DNA from: Streptococcus oralis
GTDB lineage: Bacteria; Bacillota; Bacilli; Lactobacillales; Streptococcaceae
Length of the DNA stretch: 64,000 bases
Direction: 5' to 3'
NCBI RefSeq assembly: GCF_004127215.1
Contig: NZ_QEWJ01000005.1
Coordinates: forward strand, 62,001-126,000
The position numbers and the translations under genes were made by a program. Position 1 is the first letter of the stretch. Each line of letters starts with the position of its first letter. The notes beneath the pieces were generated by a model. That model saw only the letters and a program-made list of their open reading frames with translations. It did not search any database and was not told the origin of the DNA. Positions 40,201 through 50,882 of the stretch are shown here, piece by piece.

Positions 40201-43200
40201 GAAGCACTCGTTGAAGCGGACGCACTCGCTGATGTGCTTGCACTTACTGAGGCACTCGTTGAAGCAGACGCACTCGCTGACGTGCTTGCACTTACTGAGG
40301 CACTCGTTGAAGCAGAAGCGCTCGCTGATGTACTTGCACATACTGAGGCACTCGTTGAAGCAGATGCACTCGCTGATGTGCTAGCACTTACTGAGGCACT
40401 CGTTGAAGCAGACGCACTCGCTGACGTGCTTGCACTTACTGAGGCAGATGCGCTCGCTGATGTACTTGCACTTACTGAGGCACTTGTTGAAGCCGACGCG
40501 CTTGCTGAAGTGCTTGCTGATGCTGAGGCACTTGTTGAGGCAGATGCGCTCGCTGATGTACTTGCTGATGCTGATGCACTCGTTGAAGCAGACGCACTCG
40601 CTGACGTGCTTGCACTTACTGAGGCACTTGTTGAGGCAGATGCGCTCGCTGATGTGCTTGCTGATGCTGAGGCACTCGTTGAAGCAGATACGCTCGCTGA
40701 TGTACTTGCTGATGCTGATGCACTCGTTGAAGCAGACGCACTCGCTGACGTGCTTGCACTTACTGAGGCACTTGTTGAAGCAGACGCGCTTGCTGAAGTG
40801 CTTGCTGATGCTGAGGCACTTGTTGAAGCAGATACGCTCGCTGATGTACTTGCTGATACTGATGCACTTGTTGAAGCAGACGCGCTCGCTGATGTGCTGG
40901 CGCTTACTGAAGCACTCGTTGAGGCAGACGCACTCGCTGACGTGCTAGCACTTACTGAGGCACTTGTTGAGGCAGATGCGCTTGCTGAAGTACTTGCTGA
41001 TGCTGAGGCACTCGTTGAAGCAGATACGCTCGCCGATGTACTTGCGCTTACTGAAGCGCTGGTCGAAGCGGAGACGCTCGCTGACGTGCTAGCACTTACT
41101 GAGGCACTCGTTGAAGCAGACGCACTCGCTGACGTGCTAGCACTTACTGAGGCACTTGTTGAGGCAGATGCGCTCGCTGAAGTGCTTGCTGATGCTGATG
41201 CACTCGTTGAAGCAGATACGCTCGCTGATGTGCTTGCTGATACTGAGGCACTTGTTGAAGCAGACGCACTCGCTGATGTACTTGCAGAAACTGATGCACT
41301 CGTTGAAGCAGATACGCTCGCTGATGTACTTGCTGATGCTGATGCACTCGTTGAAGCAGATACGCTCGCTGACGTGCTAGCACTTACTGAGGCACTCGTT
41401 GAAGCAGACGCACTCGCTGACGTGCTAGCACTTACTGAGGCACTTGTTGAGGCAGATACGCTCGCTGACGTACTTGCTGAAACTGAGGCACTAGTTGAAG
41501 CGGATACGCTCGCTGACGTGCTGGCACTTACTGAAGCGCTTGTTGAAGCAGAGGCACTTGCTGACGTACTTGCTGAAACTGAGGCACTCGTTGAAGCGGA
41601 TACGCTCGCTGACGTGCTGGCACTTACTGAAGCACTCGTTGAAGCAGATGCACTCGCTGATGTGCTTGCAGAAACTGAAGCGCTCGTTGAAGCGGATACG
41701 CTCGCTGACGTGCTGGCACTTACTGAAGCGCTTGTTGAAGCAGATACGCTCGCTGACGTGCTAGCTGAAACTGAAGCGCTTGTTGAGGCGGATGCACTTG
41801 CCGATGTACTTGCGCTTACTGAAGCACTCGTTGAAGCAGATACGCTCGCTGATGTGCTGGCTGAAACTGAAGCGCTCGTTGAAGCAGACGCGCTCGCTGA
41901 CGTACTTGCAGAAACTGAAGCACTGGTTGAGGCTGACTTGGACGCGCTTGTTGAAGCACTTACTGAGGCACTCGTTGAGGCAGACACACTTGCCGACGTA
42001 CTTGCGCTTGTTGACTGTCTTTGACTTAGACTAGTTGAAGCACTGCTACTCTTATACTCACTATCAGAAAGTTTTACAGTGAACGTATCCGTAGTCTTAT
42101 CTTTATAGATAATGGTAACTGTTCCATTGTTACTAATAGTAAAGGAATCAATACGTTTTTCCTGCTTATTGTTTAGTTTCTCAACAGCCGCCAATATACG
42201 AGTTTTTTCTTGAGGTTTTAATTCAGAAACATTCTCTACTTGGAAGGTTTCAGTCGGTGCTACCCCCTCCATAATATCTGTCAGTCTACCTTGCACAATA
42301 CGGACATTACCTGGCGAAGCATTTCCTGCACTATTTTTATTCCCAGCCTTATCCGTTGCTACTGCATTACGTTGCCAACTATTTCTACCATTTTTATCGT
42401 ACTCTAGATTATCATTCAAATGAGCTCTTACTGTAATGCGAGCTGGACTAGCAGTAGTTGCTGTGATATTCCCCGTTAAATGATCTACTGTTCCCGTCCC
42501 ATATTTATTATCTTCAAAGAAATTATTTTTAAGGGCTGAACCATTTGCATCTTCATTTGAAACGATCTTAAATTCTGATAATTGCCCGCTATTATCTGTA
42601 GCAGTGAAATTAATTTGAATATCATCTCCTGCGTACACAACATAGTTGCCGTTTACAGGTGTTAGAGTTTGACCGTTACGAGTCACCGTCGCACTTGGAA
42701 CTGGAACAGCATCCACATTAGCTGGGATAACAGCTGTAGTATTATCACGGTAGGTAATGGTAATATTCCCATTTTCAGCTACCGAAATCGTTCCGGTTAC
42801 GCCATCTTTCGTAAAATCACTACCAGATAAAAGCGACTGGTTTTTTTCTTTAAATTTTTCAAGTACCTGATTGCGTTCACTTAGAGTCAAAGAAGAGGGA
42901 TTCTTAACAATAACAGTATCCCCACTAACTGGGTTGTGGCGTTCGTTGAAGCCCTTGATATGGACATTCGTACGTGCTGTCGCAGTCAGGCCATGAATAT
43001 CTCTTACTGTGTACTCCAGAACATAGGTACCAGGTTTATAGGGTTTCCAAGTTCCGTTTTCACGACCCACTGTCCCTATTACGTTAATAGTGTATGTTCT
43101 TTGAGCACCTGTTTGATTTCCCCATCTATCATAGGTATATAGATCCCCATATCCCCTTTTCTTAGTAGCTGGATAGTCCGGTGCATTTAAGCCTGTAATA

Positions 43201-44414
43201 ATAGCATTGGATGGGGAAGCCGTGATTTTATCCATCCCTTTATCATCATTCAGCCTTATCTGGTAATTAACTGATTCATCATTATAAATTGTGATATTAG
43301 ATGGCATAGAGATTGTAGGTGGATTAGAAGCTGCACGTAGGTGTGCCCCTCTAGTAATCACTGTCCCATTTCGTACATCGCGTACACCAGAATTAGTCGC
43401 CAAAACAGCATTAATAATCGAATTACGTGCTAAAGTAGCTTTTTGCACTACTGTTGTTAAATCGCTAGTTGGATCAGCTAAGGCCTTTTCAATTTCTGCT
43501 AACGTCGCATTGGCCTTAACAAGAGCTGAATCCGTATTTGGCAAACCAACTGCTTTTGCTAGATACTCACCTATTTCAGCTGAAAGATTGGTCAACTTCT
43601 TACGGTTTTCATCTTGCTGTTTAGCTGTAACTTCTGATGATGCTATTGCAGCGGCTGCAGCCGCAACCAAGCTAGTTGTTACAGAAGTTGATTGAACTGC
43701 ACTGACACCATTCTTACCAGTAATTTCAGTTGTTTTTAATTCAGCTGAGTCAATTTCAAGGTTCTTTGCTTCTTTTGAAGTAGAAGGTTGCTGGTCAATT
43801 GCTGTTGTCGATGTGCTCTGTTCAACAGACAGACTTGACACTACAGAAACATTCGATCCACTTGTTGATTGACTGGCACTAGCAGAAGCACTGACAGACT
43901 CGCTGAATGACGTACTATTAGAAATGCTGGCCGAAAGACTAGTAGAAGTGCTAACCGAGGCACTGGCTGACGAACTATTAGACACAGATTCTGACAGCGA
44001 AGTGCTTTCACTTACAGAAGTTGACAAGCTAGCAGAAGTTTCTGAGTCACTCATTGATGTCTCACCTAGAACCACTGTATTTCTTGTAGCCAAGATATCC
44101 TTTGATTCCACCGTCTTTTCAACTGCAACAGTATCATTAGCGTAGACTCTTGTCTGAGTGGCCGCAAAACCTCCCAAAATGGTTCCAGTTGCTGCTACAC
44201 CTTTCAACAAATCTAAGGCAGTCAATTTTTGACTTGCCTGATCTTCTACTAATTCTGTTTTTACCTGCGTAGCATCAACACCCCCACGCATAACTTTAAA
44301 CAGACCAAATAGGGAAGTTGAGGCCCGCAACCAATGTTTCCCTGACTTGATTAATTTATACCTTGTAACGCGGTCGGTCTCTCTATATTCACCTCGTTGA
44401 CGTCTAAAAAACAT
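37239..44414 (-). CDS. Serine-rich repeat glycoprotein adhesin (GspB/PsrP/Fap1 class), LPNTG-anchored
   Basis: About 2391 residues from the ATG at 44414 (AGGAG seven bases upstream; a GTG at 44420 lies too close). Order: accessory-Sec signal peptide ([10 protein letters not shown] start, [15 protein letters not shown], glycine-rich hydrophobic core, likely cleavage after VYA near 92); short serine-rich region (about 118-205); non-repeat binding region (about 210-795); very long serine-rich region (about 795-2343) of 16-residue units such as [21 protein letters not shown] at about 2355 with a hydrophobic helix and RRKRDEEE tail. The binding region holds two modules ending [14 protein letters not shown], of the kind seen in other streptococcal surface proteins. 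I see no YTRY sialic-acid-binding motif. The ligand is unknown. Confidence 0.93.
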   Translation of the reverse strand: MFFRRQRGEYRETDRVTRYKLIKSGKHWLRASTSLFGLFKVMRGGVDATQVKTELVEDQASQKLTALDLLKGVAATGTILGGFAATQTRVYANDTVAVEKTVESKDILATRNTVVLGETSMSDSETSASLSTSVSESTSLSESVSNSSSASASVSTSTSLSASISNSTSFSESVSASASASQSTSGSNVSVVSSLSVEQSTSTTAIDQQPSTSKEAKNLEIDSAELKTTEITGKNGVSAVQSTSVTTSLVAAAAAAIASSEVTAKQQDENRKKLTNLSAEIGEYLAKAVGLPNTDSALVKANATLAEIEKALADPTSDLTTVVQKATLARNSIINAVLATNSGVRDVRNGTVITRGAHLRAASNPPTISMPSNITIYNDESVNYQIRLNDDKGMDKITASPSNAIITGLNAPDYPATKKRGYGDLYTYDRWGNQTGAQRTYTINVIGTVGRENGTWKPYKPGTYVLEYTVRDIHGLTATARTNVHIKGFNERHNPVSGDTVIVKNPSSLTLSERNQVLEKFKEKNQSLLSGSDFTKDGVTGTISVAENGNITITYRDNTTAVIPANVDAVPVPSATVTRNGQTLTPVNGNYVVYAGDDIQINFTATDNSGQLSEFKIVSNEDANGSALKNNFFEDNKYGTGTVDHLTGNITATTASPARITVRAHLNDNLEYDKNGRNSWQRNAVATDKAGNKNSAGNASPGNVRIVQGRLTDIMEGVAPTETFQVENVSELKPQEKTRILAAVEKLNNKQEKRIDSFTISNNGTVTIIYKDKTTDTFTVKLSDSEYKSSSASTSLSQRQSTSASTSASVSASTSASVSASTSASKSASTSASVSASTSASASASTSASVSASTSASVSASTSASVSASTSASASASTSASVSASTSASVSASTSASVSASTSASVSASTSASVSASTSASASASTSASVSASTSASVSASTSASVSASTSASASASTSASVSASTSASVSASTSASVSASTSASVSASTSASVSASTSASASASTSASVSASTSASVSASTSASASASTSASVSASTSASVSASTSASASASTSASVSASTSASVSASTSASASASTSASASASTSASVSASTSASASASTSASVSASTSASVSASTSASVSASTSASVSASTSASASASTSASASASTSASVSASTSASASASTSASVSASTSASASASTSASVSASTSASVSASTSASASASTSASASASTSASVSASTSASASASTSASASASTSASVSASTSASASASTSASASASTSASVSASTSASASASTSASASASTSASASASTSASASASTSASASASTSASVSASTSASASASVSASTSASASASTSASVSASTSASASASTSASVCASTSASASASTSASVSASTSASASASTSASVSASTSASASASTSASVSASTSASASASTSASVSASTSASASASTSASVSASTSASASASTSASVSASTSASASASTSASVSASTSASASASTSASVSASTSASVSASTSASASASTSASASASTSASVSASTSASASASTSASVSASTSASVSASTSASASASTSASVSASTSASVSASTSASASASTSASVSASTSASASASTSASVSASTSASASASTSASVSASTSASASASTSASVSASTSASASASTSASVSASTSASASASTSASVSASTSASASASTSASVSASTSASASASTSASVSASTSASVSASTSASVSASTSASVSASTSASASASTSASASASTSASVSASTSASASASTSASVSASTSASASASTSASVSASTSASASASTSASASASTSASASASTSASVSASTSASASASTSASASASTSASVSASTSASASASTSASASASTSASVSASTSASASASTSASASASTSASASASTSASASASTSASASASTSASVSASTSASASASVSASTSASASASTSASVSASTSASASASTSASVSASTSASASASTSASVSASTSASASASTSASVSASTSASASASTSASASASTSASASASTSASVSASTSASASASTSASVSASTSASASASTSASVSASTSASASASTSASVSASTSASASASTSASVSASTSASVSASTSASASASTSASVSASTSASASASTSASVSASTSASVSASTSASASASTSASVSASTSASVSASTSASASASTSASASASTSASVSASTSASASASTSASVSASTSASVSASTSASASASTSASASASTSASVSASTSASVSASTSASVSASTSASASASTSASASASTSASVSASTSASVSASTSASVSASTSASVSASTSASASASTSASVSASTSASASASTSASASASTSASASASTSASVSASTSASESASTSASESSGKTRQQLPNTGTEASKSSVLLGALAAVTGIGLVAKRRKRDEEE
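37390..42024 (-). repeat. Tandem 48-bp repeat array encoding the second serine-rich region
   Basis: About 95 copies of a 48-bp unit (16 residues). A few units are short: those at 38659-38694 and 40423-40458 lack the same 12 bases. Higher-order duplication is visible: sequence at 38197, 38677 and 39277 recurs exactly 1764 bp further on, and 37861 and 37981 recur 3240 bp further on. The array keeps long open frames on both strands. Confidence 0.9.
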
Positions 44415-44470
44415 GTCCACTCTCCTAACCTAAAAAAGAAATTCTTCTTTCTAAAAAATTTTATCTCCTT

Positions 44471-44499
44471 ATTATATCCTAAACATACCCACAATTCAA
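44471..44499 (-). promoter_or_regulatory. Sigma-A promoter of the adhesin gene
   Basis: -35 TTGAAT (44499-44494), 17-bp spacer, perfect -10 TATAAT (44476-44471). It gives a leader of about 50 bases. Confidence 0.7.
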
Positions 44500-44705
44500 T
44501 ATTTATGATTGAGACAAATAGAAAAATTAAGAAGCAAGTAGCTTTCCCTCTGACAACATAACCTAAACGACATTTTCTAGAAGATAGGAAATTCCAACTC
44601 CAAACTGAGGAGAAATATCATTTTGGGACAATAGAACAACGAAATCATCCCAGAAGAAGTGACCGCAGAGCCTATTGAATTAAATTGTTTTCACTAATTT
44701 ATCTT

Positions 44706-45000
44706 CGTTACAACAAAAAATCCCACGAATGGCTTAGATCCGTAGGATTTTCTTGCTAGAACGATTATTATACTACAACACGGAGTTTGGCAAATCGATT
44801 TCATTTACCAAACGTAGTTAGTAAGGCAGTTAGCTAGTTAGCTTCCTTGCCGTTACAATGAAAAAATCCACGAATCGAAATCATTCGTGGACTTTTCCTA
44901 GTGAAGCCGTTTAAGTAAGCCGATTTTACACTACGACACGGAGTTTGGCAAATCGATTATATTTGCCAAACGTAGTTAGTAAGGCAGTTAGCTAGTTCGC
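44706..45000. repeat. Tandem pair of about 150-bp structured elements between prfC and the adhesin gene
   Basis: Each unit has a terminator-like hairpin (44719-44750 and 44876-44892, each followed by six T on the minus strand), then a long hairpin built from TTTGGCAAAT/ATTTGCCAAA with flanking ACTAC/GTAGT. The second parts of the units are nearly identical over about 65 bp, 158 bp apart (44776 and 44934). The hairpin parts differ in sequence but keep pairing. The first hairpins probably end prfC transcription. The rest of 44421-45057 shows only the adhesin promoter and AT-rich sequence. Confidence 0.75.
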
Positions 45001-45057
45001 CAAATAGCGACTAGCGTCCAACAATTAGGAACTTTAGTTCCAATTGTTGGTACTGAG

Positions 45058-46602
45058 TTACATCTTCTCTTCTAACTTCACATCTGGATACTTGTCCGCA
45101 AACCAGCGCAGGGCAAATTCGTTTTCAAAGAGGAAAACAGGTTGGTCGAAACGATCTTTGGCCAAGATGTTTCGACTTGAAGACATGCGTTCGTCTAGGT
45201 CCTCTGGCTTGATCCAACGAACGGTCTTTTTGCCCATTGGAGTCATGACAACTTCAGCGTTATACTCACCTTCCATCCGGTGCTTGAAGACTTCAAACTG
45301 GAGTTGGCCGACAGCGCCCAGCATGTACTCGCCTGTTTGGTAGTTCTTATAAAGCTGAATGGCTCCTTCTTGCACTAGTTGTTCAATCCCCTTGTGGAAA
45401 GATTTTTGCTTCATGACATTCTTGGCAGAAACTTTCATGAAAATTTCAGGAGTAAAGGTTGGCAGAGGTTCAAACTCAAACTTGTTTTTTCCAACTGTCA
45501 AGGTATCACCAACTTGATAAGTACCTGTATCGTAAACTCCGATAATATCACCTGCCACAGCATTGGTTACATTTTCACGACTTTCCGCCATAAACTGAGT
45601 CACATTAGATAGTTTGGCACTCTTTCCAGTACGAGTCAGGTTAACACTCATCCCACGCTCGAATTCACCCGAAACGATACGAACAAAGGCAATACGGTCA
45701 CGGTGGCGCGGGTCCATGTTGGCTTGAATTTTAAAGACAAATCCTGAGAAATCCTTGTCATAAGGATCGACAATTTCGCCATCTGTTTTTTTGTGCCCGT
45801 GTGGTTCTGGAGCAAACTTGAGGAAAGTTTCGAGGAAGGTCTGCACACCAAAGTTTGTCAAGGCTGAACCAAAGAAGACAGGAGTTAGCTCGCCAGCTAA
45901 AATAGCTTCCTCTGAAAACTCATTTCCAGCTTCATTTAGAAGTTCAATATCATCTTTGACTTGCTCGTAGAATGGATTGCTAGCAAAGAGTTTATCACCA
46001 TCTTCTAGACTGGCAAAACGCTCATCTCCTTTATAGAGTTCCAAGCGTTGGTTATAGAGGTCATAGAGCCCTTCAAAGGCTTTCCCCATCCCGATTGGCC
46101 AGTTCATTGGATAGCTAGCTATGCCCAAGACTTCTTCCAATTCTTGCAAGAGGTCCAGTGGCTCACGACCGTCACGGTCCAGCTTGTTCATAAAGGTAAA
46201 GACTGGAATGCCACGGTGCTTGACAACCTCAAACAATTTCTTGGTTTGGGCCTCGATACCCTTGGCAGAGTCCACGACCATAACCGCAGCATCCACCGCC
46301 ATCAAGGTCCGATAAGTATCTTCTGAGAAGTCCTCATGCCCTGGTGTATCGAGGATATTCACGCGCTTGCCATCATAGTCAAACTGCATAACAGATGAAG
46401 TAACCGAAATCCCACGTTGTTTCTCGATATCCATCCAGTCAGACTTGGCAAAAGTCCCTGTTTTCTTCCCTTTTACAGTACCAGCCTCACGAATCTCGCC
46501 CCCAAAGTAGAGCAACTGCTCAGTGATGGTTGTTTTCCCCGCGTCCGGGTGGGAGATGATGGCAAAGGTACGGCGTTTCTTAATTTCTTCTTGTAAAGTC
46601 AT
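45058..46602 (-). CDS. prfC: Peptide chain release factor 3
   Basis: GTPase that removes RF1/RF2 from the ribosome after termination. The 514-residue length is typical. G1 is SHPDAGKTT near residue 17, the switch segment is [11 protein letters not shown]3 is DTPGHEDF and G4 is NKLDRD. The second and third domains follow. It has its own promoter and ends in the duplicated hairpin region. Confidence 0.97.
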   Translation of the reverse strand: MTLQEEIKKRRTFAIISHPDAGKTTITEQLLYFGGEIREAGTVKGKKTGTFAKSDWMDIEKQRGISVTSSVMQFDYDGKRVNILDTPGHEDFSEDTYRTLMAVDAAVMVVDSAKGIEAQTKKLFEVVKHRGIPVFTFMNKLDRDGREPLDLLQELEEVLGIASYPMNWPIGMGKAFEGLYDLYNQRLELYKGDERFASLEDGDKLFASNPFYEQVKDDIELLNEAGNEFSEEAILAGELTPVFFGSALTNFGVQTFLETFLKFAPEPHGHKKTDGEIVDPYDKDFSGFVFKIQANMDPRHRDRIAFVRIVSGEFERGMSVNLTRTGKSAKLSNVTQFMAESRENVTNAVAGDIIGVYDTGTYQVGDTLTVGKNKFEFEPLPTFTPEIFMKVSAKNVMKQKSFHKGIEQLVQEGAIQLYKNYQTGEYMLGAVGQLQFEVFKHRMEGEYNAEVVMTPMGKKTVRWIKPEDLDERMSSSRNILAKDRFDQPVFLFENEFALRWFADKYPDVKLEEKM

Positions 46603-46695
46603 CTTCTTCTCTTTCTTTTCTTTTTGGATAATGGTGAATGCTATATTTTATTTTATATTTTTACATTGGAATATTCTAACCCTTTCAACCTACCT

Positions 46696-46724
46696 ATTAT
46701 AGCGGATTTTAGGGAGTTTTTCAA
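46696..46724 (-). promoter_or_regulatory. Sigma-A promoter of prfC
   Basis: -35 TTGAAA (46724-46719), 17-bp spacer, -10 TATAAT (46701-46696), preceded by CGC. It resembles the promoter at 47485-47513. Confidence 0.7.
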
Positions 46725-46748
46725 TTGCTCATTCGATGAAAAGGCAAG

Positions 46749-47441
46749 TTAGAGCATAGATTTCACCTGATTTCTCTTTTTCCACCGTTTCTTAAATACT
46801 TCATCAAAGAGAAGCAAGGCAAGAGAAAGAATAACCGACACAAGGAGGTACTTTATCCATAGAGGAGCATTCGAGATAAATGGTGTATCTCTTAAGAGGC
46901 CATAATTTCCACCCGTCACCTGATTAACCCCAACTAGAAAGAGATTGAGGATAAAGGTATAGGCTACAATCATATATTTCTTGAGCAAGTTCTTGTCATA
47001 GTGATTCATCAAGTAGACCAAGGAGTTGACCAAAAGAGCATAGTGCCCAATCAAAAATGAAAAACTGGTGATATGGGGGAAGTCATAGGGGTCAAAAACA
47101 GGGTAAACCAGTGCAAAGACCGCTCCACTAGCTCCTAAGAGGGCAAAATATTGCTTGCTCCGCCATTTATCTGGCAAGAAAACCACCGCAAACATCGCCA
47201 AACGGCAATGGTAAAATGGAAGGCTATTAGAAAAGGGAATGCCAAAACCAACATACCAACTATAAAGTACTAATAACTGGAGGATCTGAATCCCCTTAAA
47301 CAAGTAGACAAAGCGTGGATTCTTGTGATAAGCAAACGCCCCATAAATACAAAGCACTAAAAGAAGCATCATAACCCCATACCAAAAAAGCGGAATGGGA
47401 GGAGGGACCGTCTGAGTTCTGGTGATAAATTGATGGAACAT
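46749..47441 (-). CDS. TIGR02206-family integral membrane protein (YwaF-like)
   Basis: A 230-residue protein with about seven hydrophobic segments. Family features are the N-terminal FWYGVMMLLLVLCIYGAF helix, SLPFYHCRLAMF near residue 80 and the GHYALLVNS stretch. No function has been established for the family. It reads toward prfC but has its own promoter, divergent from gatCAB. The basic C-terminus (KKRWKKRNQVK) suggests a cytoplasmic tail. Confidence 0.85.
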   Translation of the reverse strand: MFHQFITRTQTVPPPIPLFWYGVMMLLLVLCIYGAFAYHKNPRFVYLFKGIQILQLLVLYSWYVGFGIPFSNSLPFYHCRLAMFAVVFLPDKWRSKQYFALLGASGAVFALVYPVFDPYDFPHITSFSFLIGHYALLVNSLVYLMNHYDKNLLKKYMIVAYTFILNLFLVGVNQVTGGNYGLLRDTPFISNAPLWIKYLLVSVILSLALLLFDEVFKKRWKKRNQVKSML

Positions 47442-47484
47442 GTTTCTATCCTAACTCTTATTTTTTTTATTCTCTAGTTTTACC

Positions 47485-47513
47485 ATTATAGCGAATTAAA
47501 AGCGATTTTTCAA
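47485..47513 (-). promoter_or_regulatory. Sigma-A promoter of the ywaF-like gene
   Basis: -35 TTGAAA (47513-47508), 17-bp spacer, -10 TATAAT (47490-47485). Confidence 0.7.
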
Positions 47514-47557
47514 TTTCTATTTCTTTTCAGTTTGGCTCCCTTATTTATAGGAAAATA

Positions 47558-47566
47558 TGGTAAAAT
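47558..47566 (+). promoter_or_regulatory. Candidate extended -10 promoter for gatCAB
   Basis: TGGTAAAAT (extended -10 type) about 40 bp before the gatC ATG. No good -35 box at 17 bp. Confidence 0.45.
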
Positions 47567-47606
47567 AGAACAGACTAAAAATCATCATTTCACGAAAGGA
47601 TGCAAG

Positions 47607-47909
47607 ATGAAAATTACGCAAGAAGAGGTAACACACGTTGCCAATCTTTCAAAATTAAGATTCTCTGAAGAAGAAACTGCTGCCTTTGCGACCACCTTGT
47701 CTAAGATTGTAGATATGGTTGAGTTGCTAGGCGAAGTCGACACAACTGGTGTCGCACCTACTACGACCATGGCTGACCGCAAGACTGTACTCCGCCCTGA
47801 TGTGGCCGAAGAAGGAACAGACCGTGATCGCTTGTTTAAAAACGTACCTGAAAAAGAAAACTACTATATCAAGGTACCAGCTATCCTAGACGATGGAGGG
47901 AATGCCTAA
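47607..47909 (+). CDS. gatC: Asp-tRNA(Asn)/Glu-tRNA(Gln) amidotransferase subunit C
   Basis: Small subunit stabilising GatA in the complex that converts Glu-tRNA(Gln) to Gln-tRNA(Gln). 100 residues from the ATG at 47607 (GAAAGGA site at 47594-47600), reading [19 protein letters not shown], the usual GatC start. An in-frame extension back to 47532 would cross the promoter. Its stop overlaps the gatA start by one base (TAATG). Confidence 0.96.
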   Translation: MKITQEEVTHVANLSKLRFSEEETAAFATTLSKIVDMVELLGEVDTTGVAPTTTMADRKTVLRPDVAEEGTDRDRLFKNVPEKENYYIKVPAILDDGGNA

Positions 47910-49375
47910 TGACTTTTAATCATAAAACTATTGAAGAGTTGCACAATCTCCTTGTCTCTAAGGAGATTTCAGCAACTGAATTGACCCAAGCTACACTTGA
48001 AGATATTAAGTCTCGCGAGACATCTATCAACGCTTTTGTCACCATCGCTGAGGAGCAAGCTCTTGCCCAAGCCAAAGCCATTGACCAAGCAGGAATTGAC
48101 GCGGATAATGTCCTTTCAGGAATTCCGCTTGCTGTCAAAGATAATATCTCTACCGACGGTATCCTCACAACTACAGCCTCAAAAATGCTCTACAACTACG
48201 AGCCTATTTTTGATGCGACTGCTGTTACTAACGCTAAAGCCAAGGGCATGATTGTCGTTGGGAAAACCAACATGGACGAATTTGCCATGGGTGGATCAGG
48301 TGAGACTTCTTACTACGGTGCCACTAAAAACGCTTGGGACCAGACCAAGGTTCCTGGTGGTTCATCAAGTGGTTCTGCTGCAGCTGTAGCTTCTGGGCAA
48401 GTCCGCTTGTCACTTGGTTCTGATACTGGTGGTTCCATCCGCCAACCAGCTGCCTTCAACGGGATCGTTGGTCTCAAACCAACCTACGGAACGGTTTCAC
48501 GTTTCGGTCTCATTGCCTTTGGTAGTTCACTAGACCAAATCGGACCTTTCGCACCAACTGTTAAGGAAAATGCCCTCTTGCTCAACGCGATTGCCAGCGA
48601 AGATGCCAAAGACTCGACTTCTGCTCCTGTCCGCATTGCTGACTTTACTTCAAAAATCGGGCAAGATATCAAGGGAATGAAAATCGCTTTGCCTAAGGAA
48701 TACCTCGGTGAAGGAATTGACCCAGAAGTTAAAGAAACCATCCTCAACGCAGCCAAACACTTTGAAAAACTTGGTGCTATCGTTGAAGAAGTCAGCCTCC
48801 CTCACTCTAAATACGGAGTTGCCGTTTACTACATCATCGCTTCTTCAGAAGCTTCATCAAACTTGCAACGCTTTGATGGTATCCGTTATGGCTACCGTGC
48901 AGAAGATGCAACTAATCTTGATGAAATCTATGTAAACAGCCGTAGCCAAGGTTTCGGTGAAGAAGTGAAACGCCGTATCATGCTAGGTACTTTCAGCCTT
49001 TCATCAGGTTACTACGATGCCTACTACAAGAAAGCTGGTCAGGTCCGTACCCTCATTATCCAAGATTTCGAAAACGTCTTTGAGGATTACGACTTGATTT
49101 TGGGACCAACTGCACCAAGCGTTGCCTATGATTTGAACTCACTCAACCACGACCCCGTTGCCATGTACTTGGCTGACCTTTTGACCATTCCTGTCAACTT
49201 AGCGGGTCTCCCAGGAATTTCAATTCCTGCTGGATTCTCTCAAGGTCTACCTGTCGGTCTGCAATTGATCGGTCCTAAATACTCAGAAGAGACCATTTAC
49301 CAAGCTGCTGCTGCCTTTGAAGCAACAACAGACTACCACAAACAACAACCTGTGATTTTTGGAGGTGACAACTAA
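47909..49375 (+). CDS. gatA: Asp-tRNA(Asn)/Glu-tRNA(Gln) amidotransferase subunit A
   Basis: Amidase-signature subunit that releases ammonia from glutamine. The 488-residue protein shows the Ser-cisSer-Lys triad context: VKDNIST (Lys near 79), then [11 protein letters not shown] (cis-Ser) and [12 protein letters not shown] (nucleophile region near 178). It is coupled to gatC by one base and to gatB by one base, so the three are translated together. Confidence 0.98.
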   Translation: MTFNHKTIEELHNLLVSKEISATELTQATLEDIKSRETSINAFVTIAEEQALAQAKAIDQAGIDADNVLSGIPLAVKDNISTDGILTTTASKMLYNYEPIFDATAVTNAKAKGMIVVGKTNMDEFAMGGSGETSYYGATKNAWDQTKVPGGSSSGSAAAVASGQVRLSLGSDTGGSIRQPAAFNGIVGLKPTYGTVSRFGLIAFGSSLDQIGPFAPTVKENALLLNAIASEDAKDSTSAPVRIADFTSKIGQDIKGMKIALPKEYLGEGIDPEVKETILNAAKHFEKLGAIVEEVSLPHSKYGVAVYYIIASSEASSNLQRFDGIRYGYRAEDATNLDEIYVNSRSQGFGEEVKRRIMLGTFSLSSGYYDAYYKKAGQVRTLIIQDFENVFEDYDLILGPTAPSVAYDLNSLNHDPVAMYLADLLTIPVNLAGLPGISIPAGFSQGLPVGLQLIGPKYSEETIYQAAAAFEATTDYHKQQPVIFGGDN

Positions 49376-50820
49376 TGAACTTTGAAACAGTCATTGGACT
49401 TGAAGTCCACGTAGAGCTCAACACCAATTCAAAAATCTTCTCACCTACATCTGCCCACTTTGGAAATGACCAAAATGCCAACACCAACGTGATTGACTGG
49501 TCTTTCCCAGGAGTGCTTCCGGTTCTCAATAAAGGTGTTGTCGATGCTGGTATCAAGGCAGCTCTTGCTCTTAACATGGACATCCATAAAAAGATGCACT
49601 TTGACCGCAAGAACTACTTCTATCCTGATAATCCAAAAGCCTACCAAATTTCTCAGTTTGATGAGCCAATCGGCTACAATGGATGGATTGAAGTGGAACT
49701 AGAAGATGGTACAACTAAGAAAATCGGTATCGAACGCGCTCACCTAGAGGAAGATGCTGGTAAAAACACCCACGGTACAGATGGCTACTCCTATGTTGAC
49801 CTCAACCGCCAAGGGGTGCCTTTGATTGAGATTGTATCTGAAGCGGACATGCGTTCTCCAGAGGAAGCCTACGCTTATCTGACAGCCCTCAAGGAAGTTA
49901 TCCAATACGCTGGCATTTCTGACGTTAAGATGGAAGAAGGTTCTATGCGTGTGGATGCCAACATCTCGCTTCGTCCTTATGGTCAAGAGAAATTCGGTAC
50001 CAAGACTGAGTTGAAAAATCTCAACTCCTTCTCCAATGTTCGTAAGGGTCTTGAATACGAAGTCCAACGTCAAGCTGAAATCCTTCGCTCAGGTGGTCAA
50101 ATCCGCCAAGAAACACGCCGTTACGATGAAGCTAACAAGGCAACCATCCTCATGCGTGTCAAAGAAGGTGCTGCAGACTACCGCTACTTCCCAGAACCAG
50201 ACCTACCCCTCTTTGAAATCTCAGATGAGTGGATCGAAGAAATGCGTACAGAGTTGCCAGAGTTTCCAAAAGAGCGCCGTGCCCGTTACGTGGCTGACCT
50301 TGGCTTGTCAGACTACGATGCTAGCCAGTTGACTGCCAACAAAGTTACTTCTGACTTCTTTGAAAAAGCTGTTGCCCTCGGTGGCGATGCTAAGCAAGTC
50401 TCAAATTGGCTCCAAGGGGAAGTCGCTCAATTCTTGAACGCTGAAGGAAAAACACTCGAACAAATCGAATTGACTCCAGAAAACTTGGTAGAAATGATTG
50501 CCATCATCGAAGACGGCACTATCTCATCTAAGATTGCTAAAAAAGTCTTTGTCCACCTAGCTAAAAATGGCGGTGGTGCGCGTGAATACGTGGAAAAAGC
50601 AGGCTTAGTGCAAATCTCTGATCCAGATGTTCTGATTCCGATCATTCACCAAGTCTTTGCGGATAACGAAGTTGCCGTTGCCGACTTCAAGTCAGGCAAA
50701 CGCAACGCAGACAAGGCCTTCACAGGATTCCTTATGAAGGCAACCAAAGGACAAGCTAACCCACAAGTCGCCCTTAAACTGCTTGCACAAGAATTGGCGA
50801 AGTTGAAAGAGAGTGAGTAA
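49375..50820 (+). CDS. gatB: Asp-tRNA(Asn)/Glu-tRNA(Gln) amidotransferase subunit B
   Basis: tRNA-binding kinase subunit of the transamidosome. The 481-residue protein starts [19 protein letters not shown] and contains [13 protein letters not shown] and PDLPLFEIS. The C-terminal helical/YqeY-like tail (about 340-481) binds tRNA. It is the last gene of gatCAB; no obvious terminator follows in the 62-bp gap. Confidence 0.98.
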   Translation: MNFETVIGLEVHVELNTNSKIFSPTSAHFGNDQNANTNVIDWSFPGVLPVLNKGVVDAGIKAALALNMDIHKKMHFDRKNYFYPDNPKAYQISQFDEPIGYNGWIEVELEDGTTKKIGIERAHLEEDAGKNTHGTDGYSYVDLNRQGVPLIEIVSEADMRSPEEAYAYLTALKEVIQYAGISDVKMEEGSMRVDANISLRPYGQEKFGTKTELKNLNSFSNVRKGLEYEVQRQAEILRSGGQIRQETRRYDEANKATILMRVKEGAADYRYFPEPDLPLFEISDEWIEEMRTELPEFPKERRARYVADLGLSDYDASQLTANKVTSDFFEKAVALGGDAKQVSNWLQGEVAQFLNAEGKTLEQIELTPENLVEMIAIIEDGTISSKIAKKVFVHLAKNGGGAREYVEKAGLVQISDPDVLIPIIHQVFADNEVAVADFKSGKRNADKAFTGFLMKATKGQANPQVALKLLAQELAKLKESE

Positions 50821-50882
50821 TTCGCTAGTAGTCACCCAGTAGTCTAGCCAGCTACCTTTTCAATCATATAGTTAGGAGACAC

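Noticed and set aside
39565-40341. Minus-strand Cys/Lys/Phe-rich frame in the repeat array
   Set aside because: It is another frame of the same 48-bp repeat, inside the adhesin gene; the residues are a by-product of repeat codons.
40423-40458. Frameshift in the adhesin repeats at short units
   Set aside because: The missing 12 bases keep the frame; the protein simply lacks four residues.
37324-42024. Plus-strand open frame of over 1500 codons as a gene
   Set aside because: It is antisense to the adhesin repeats, with no clear ribosome site or promoter. The frame follows from the repeat codon pattern.
37390-42024. CRISPR array
   Set aside because: The repeats are contiguous without variable spacers and lie in frame inside a surface protein gene.
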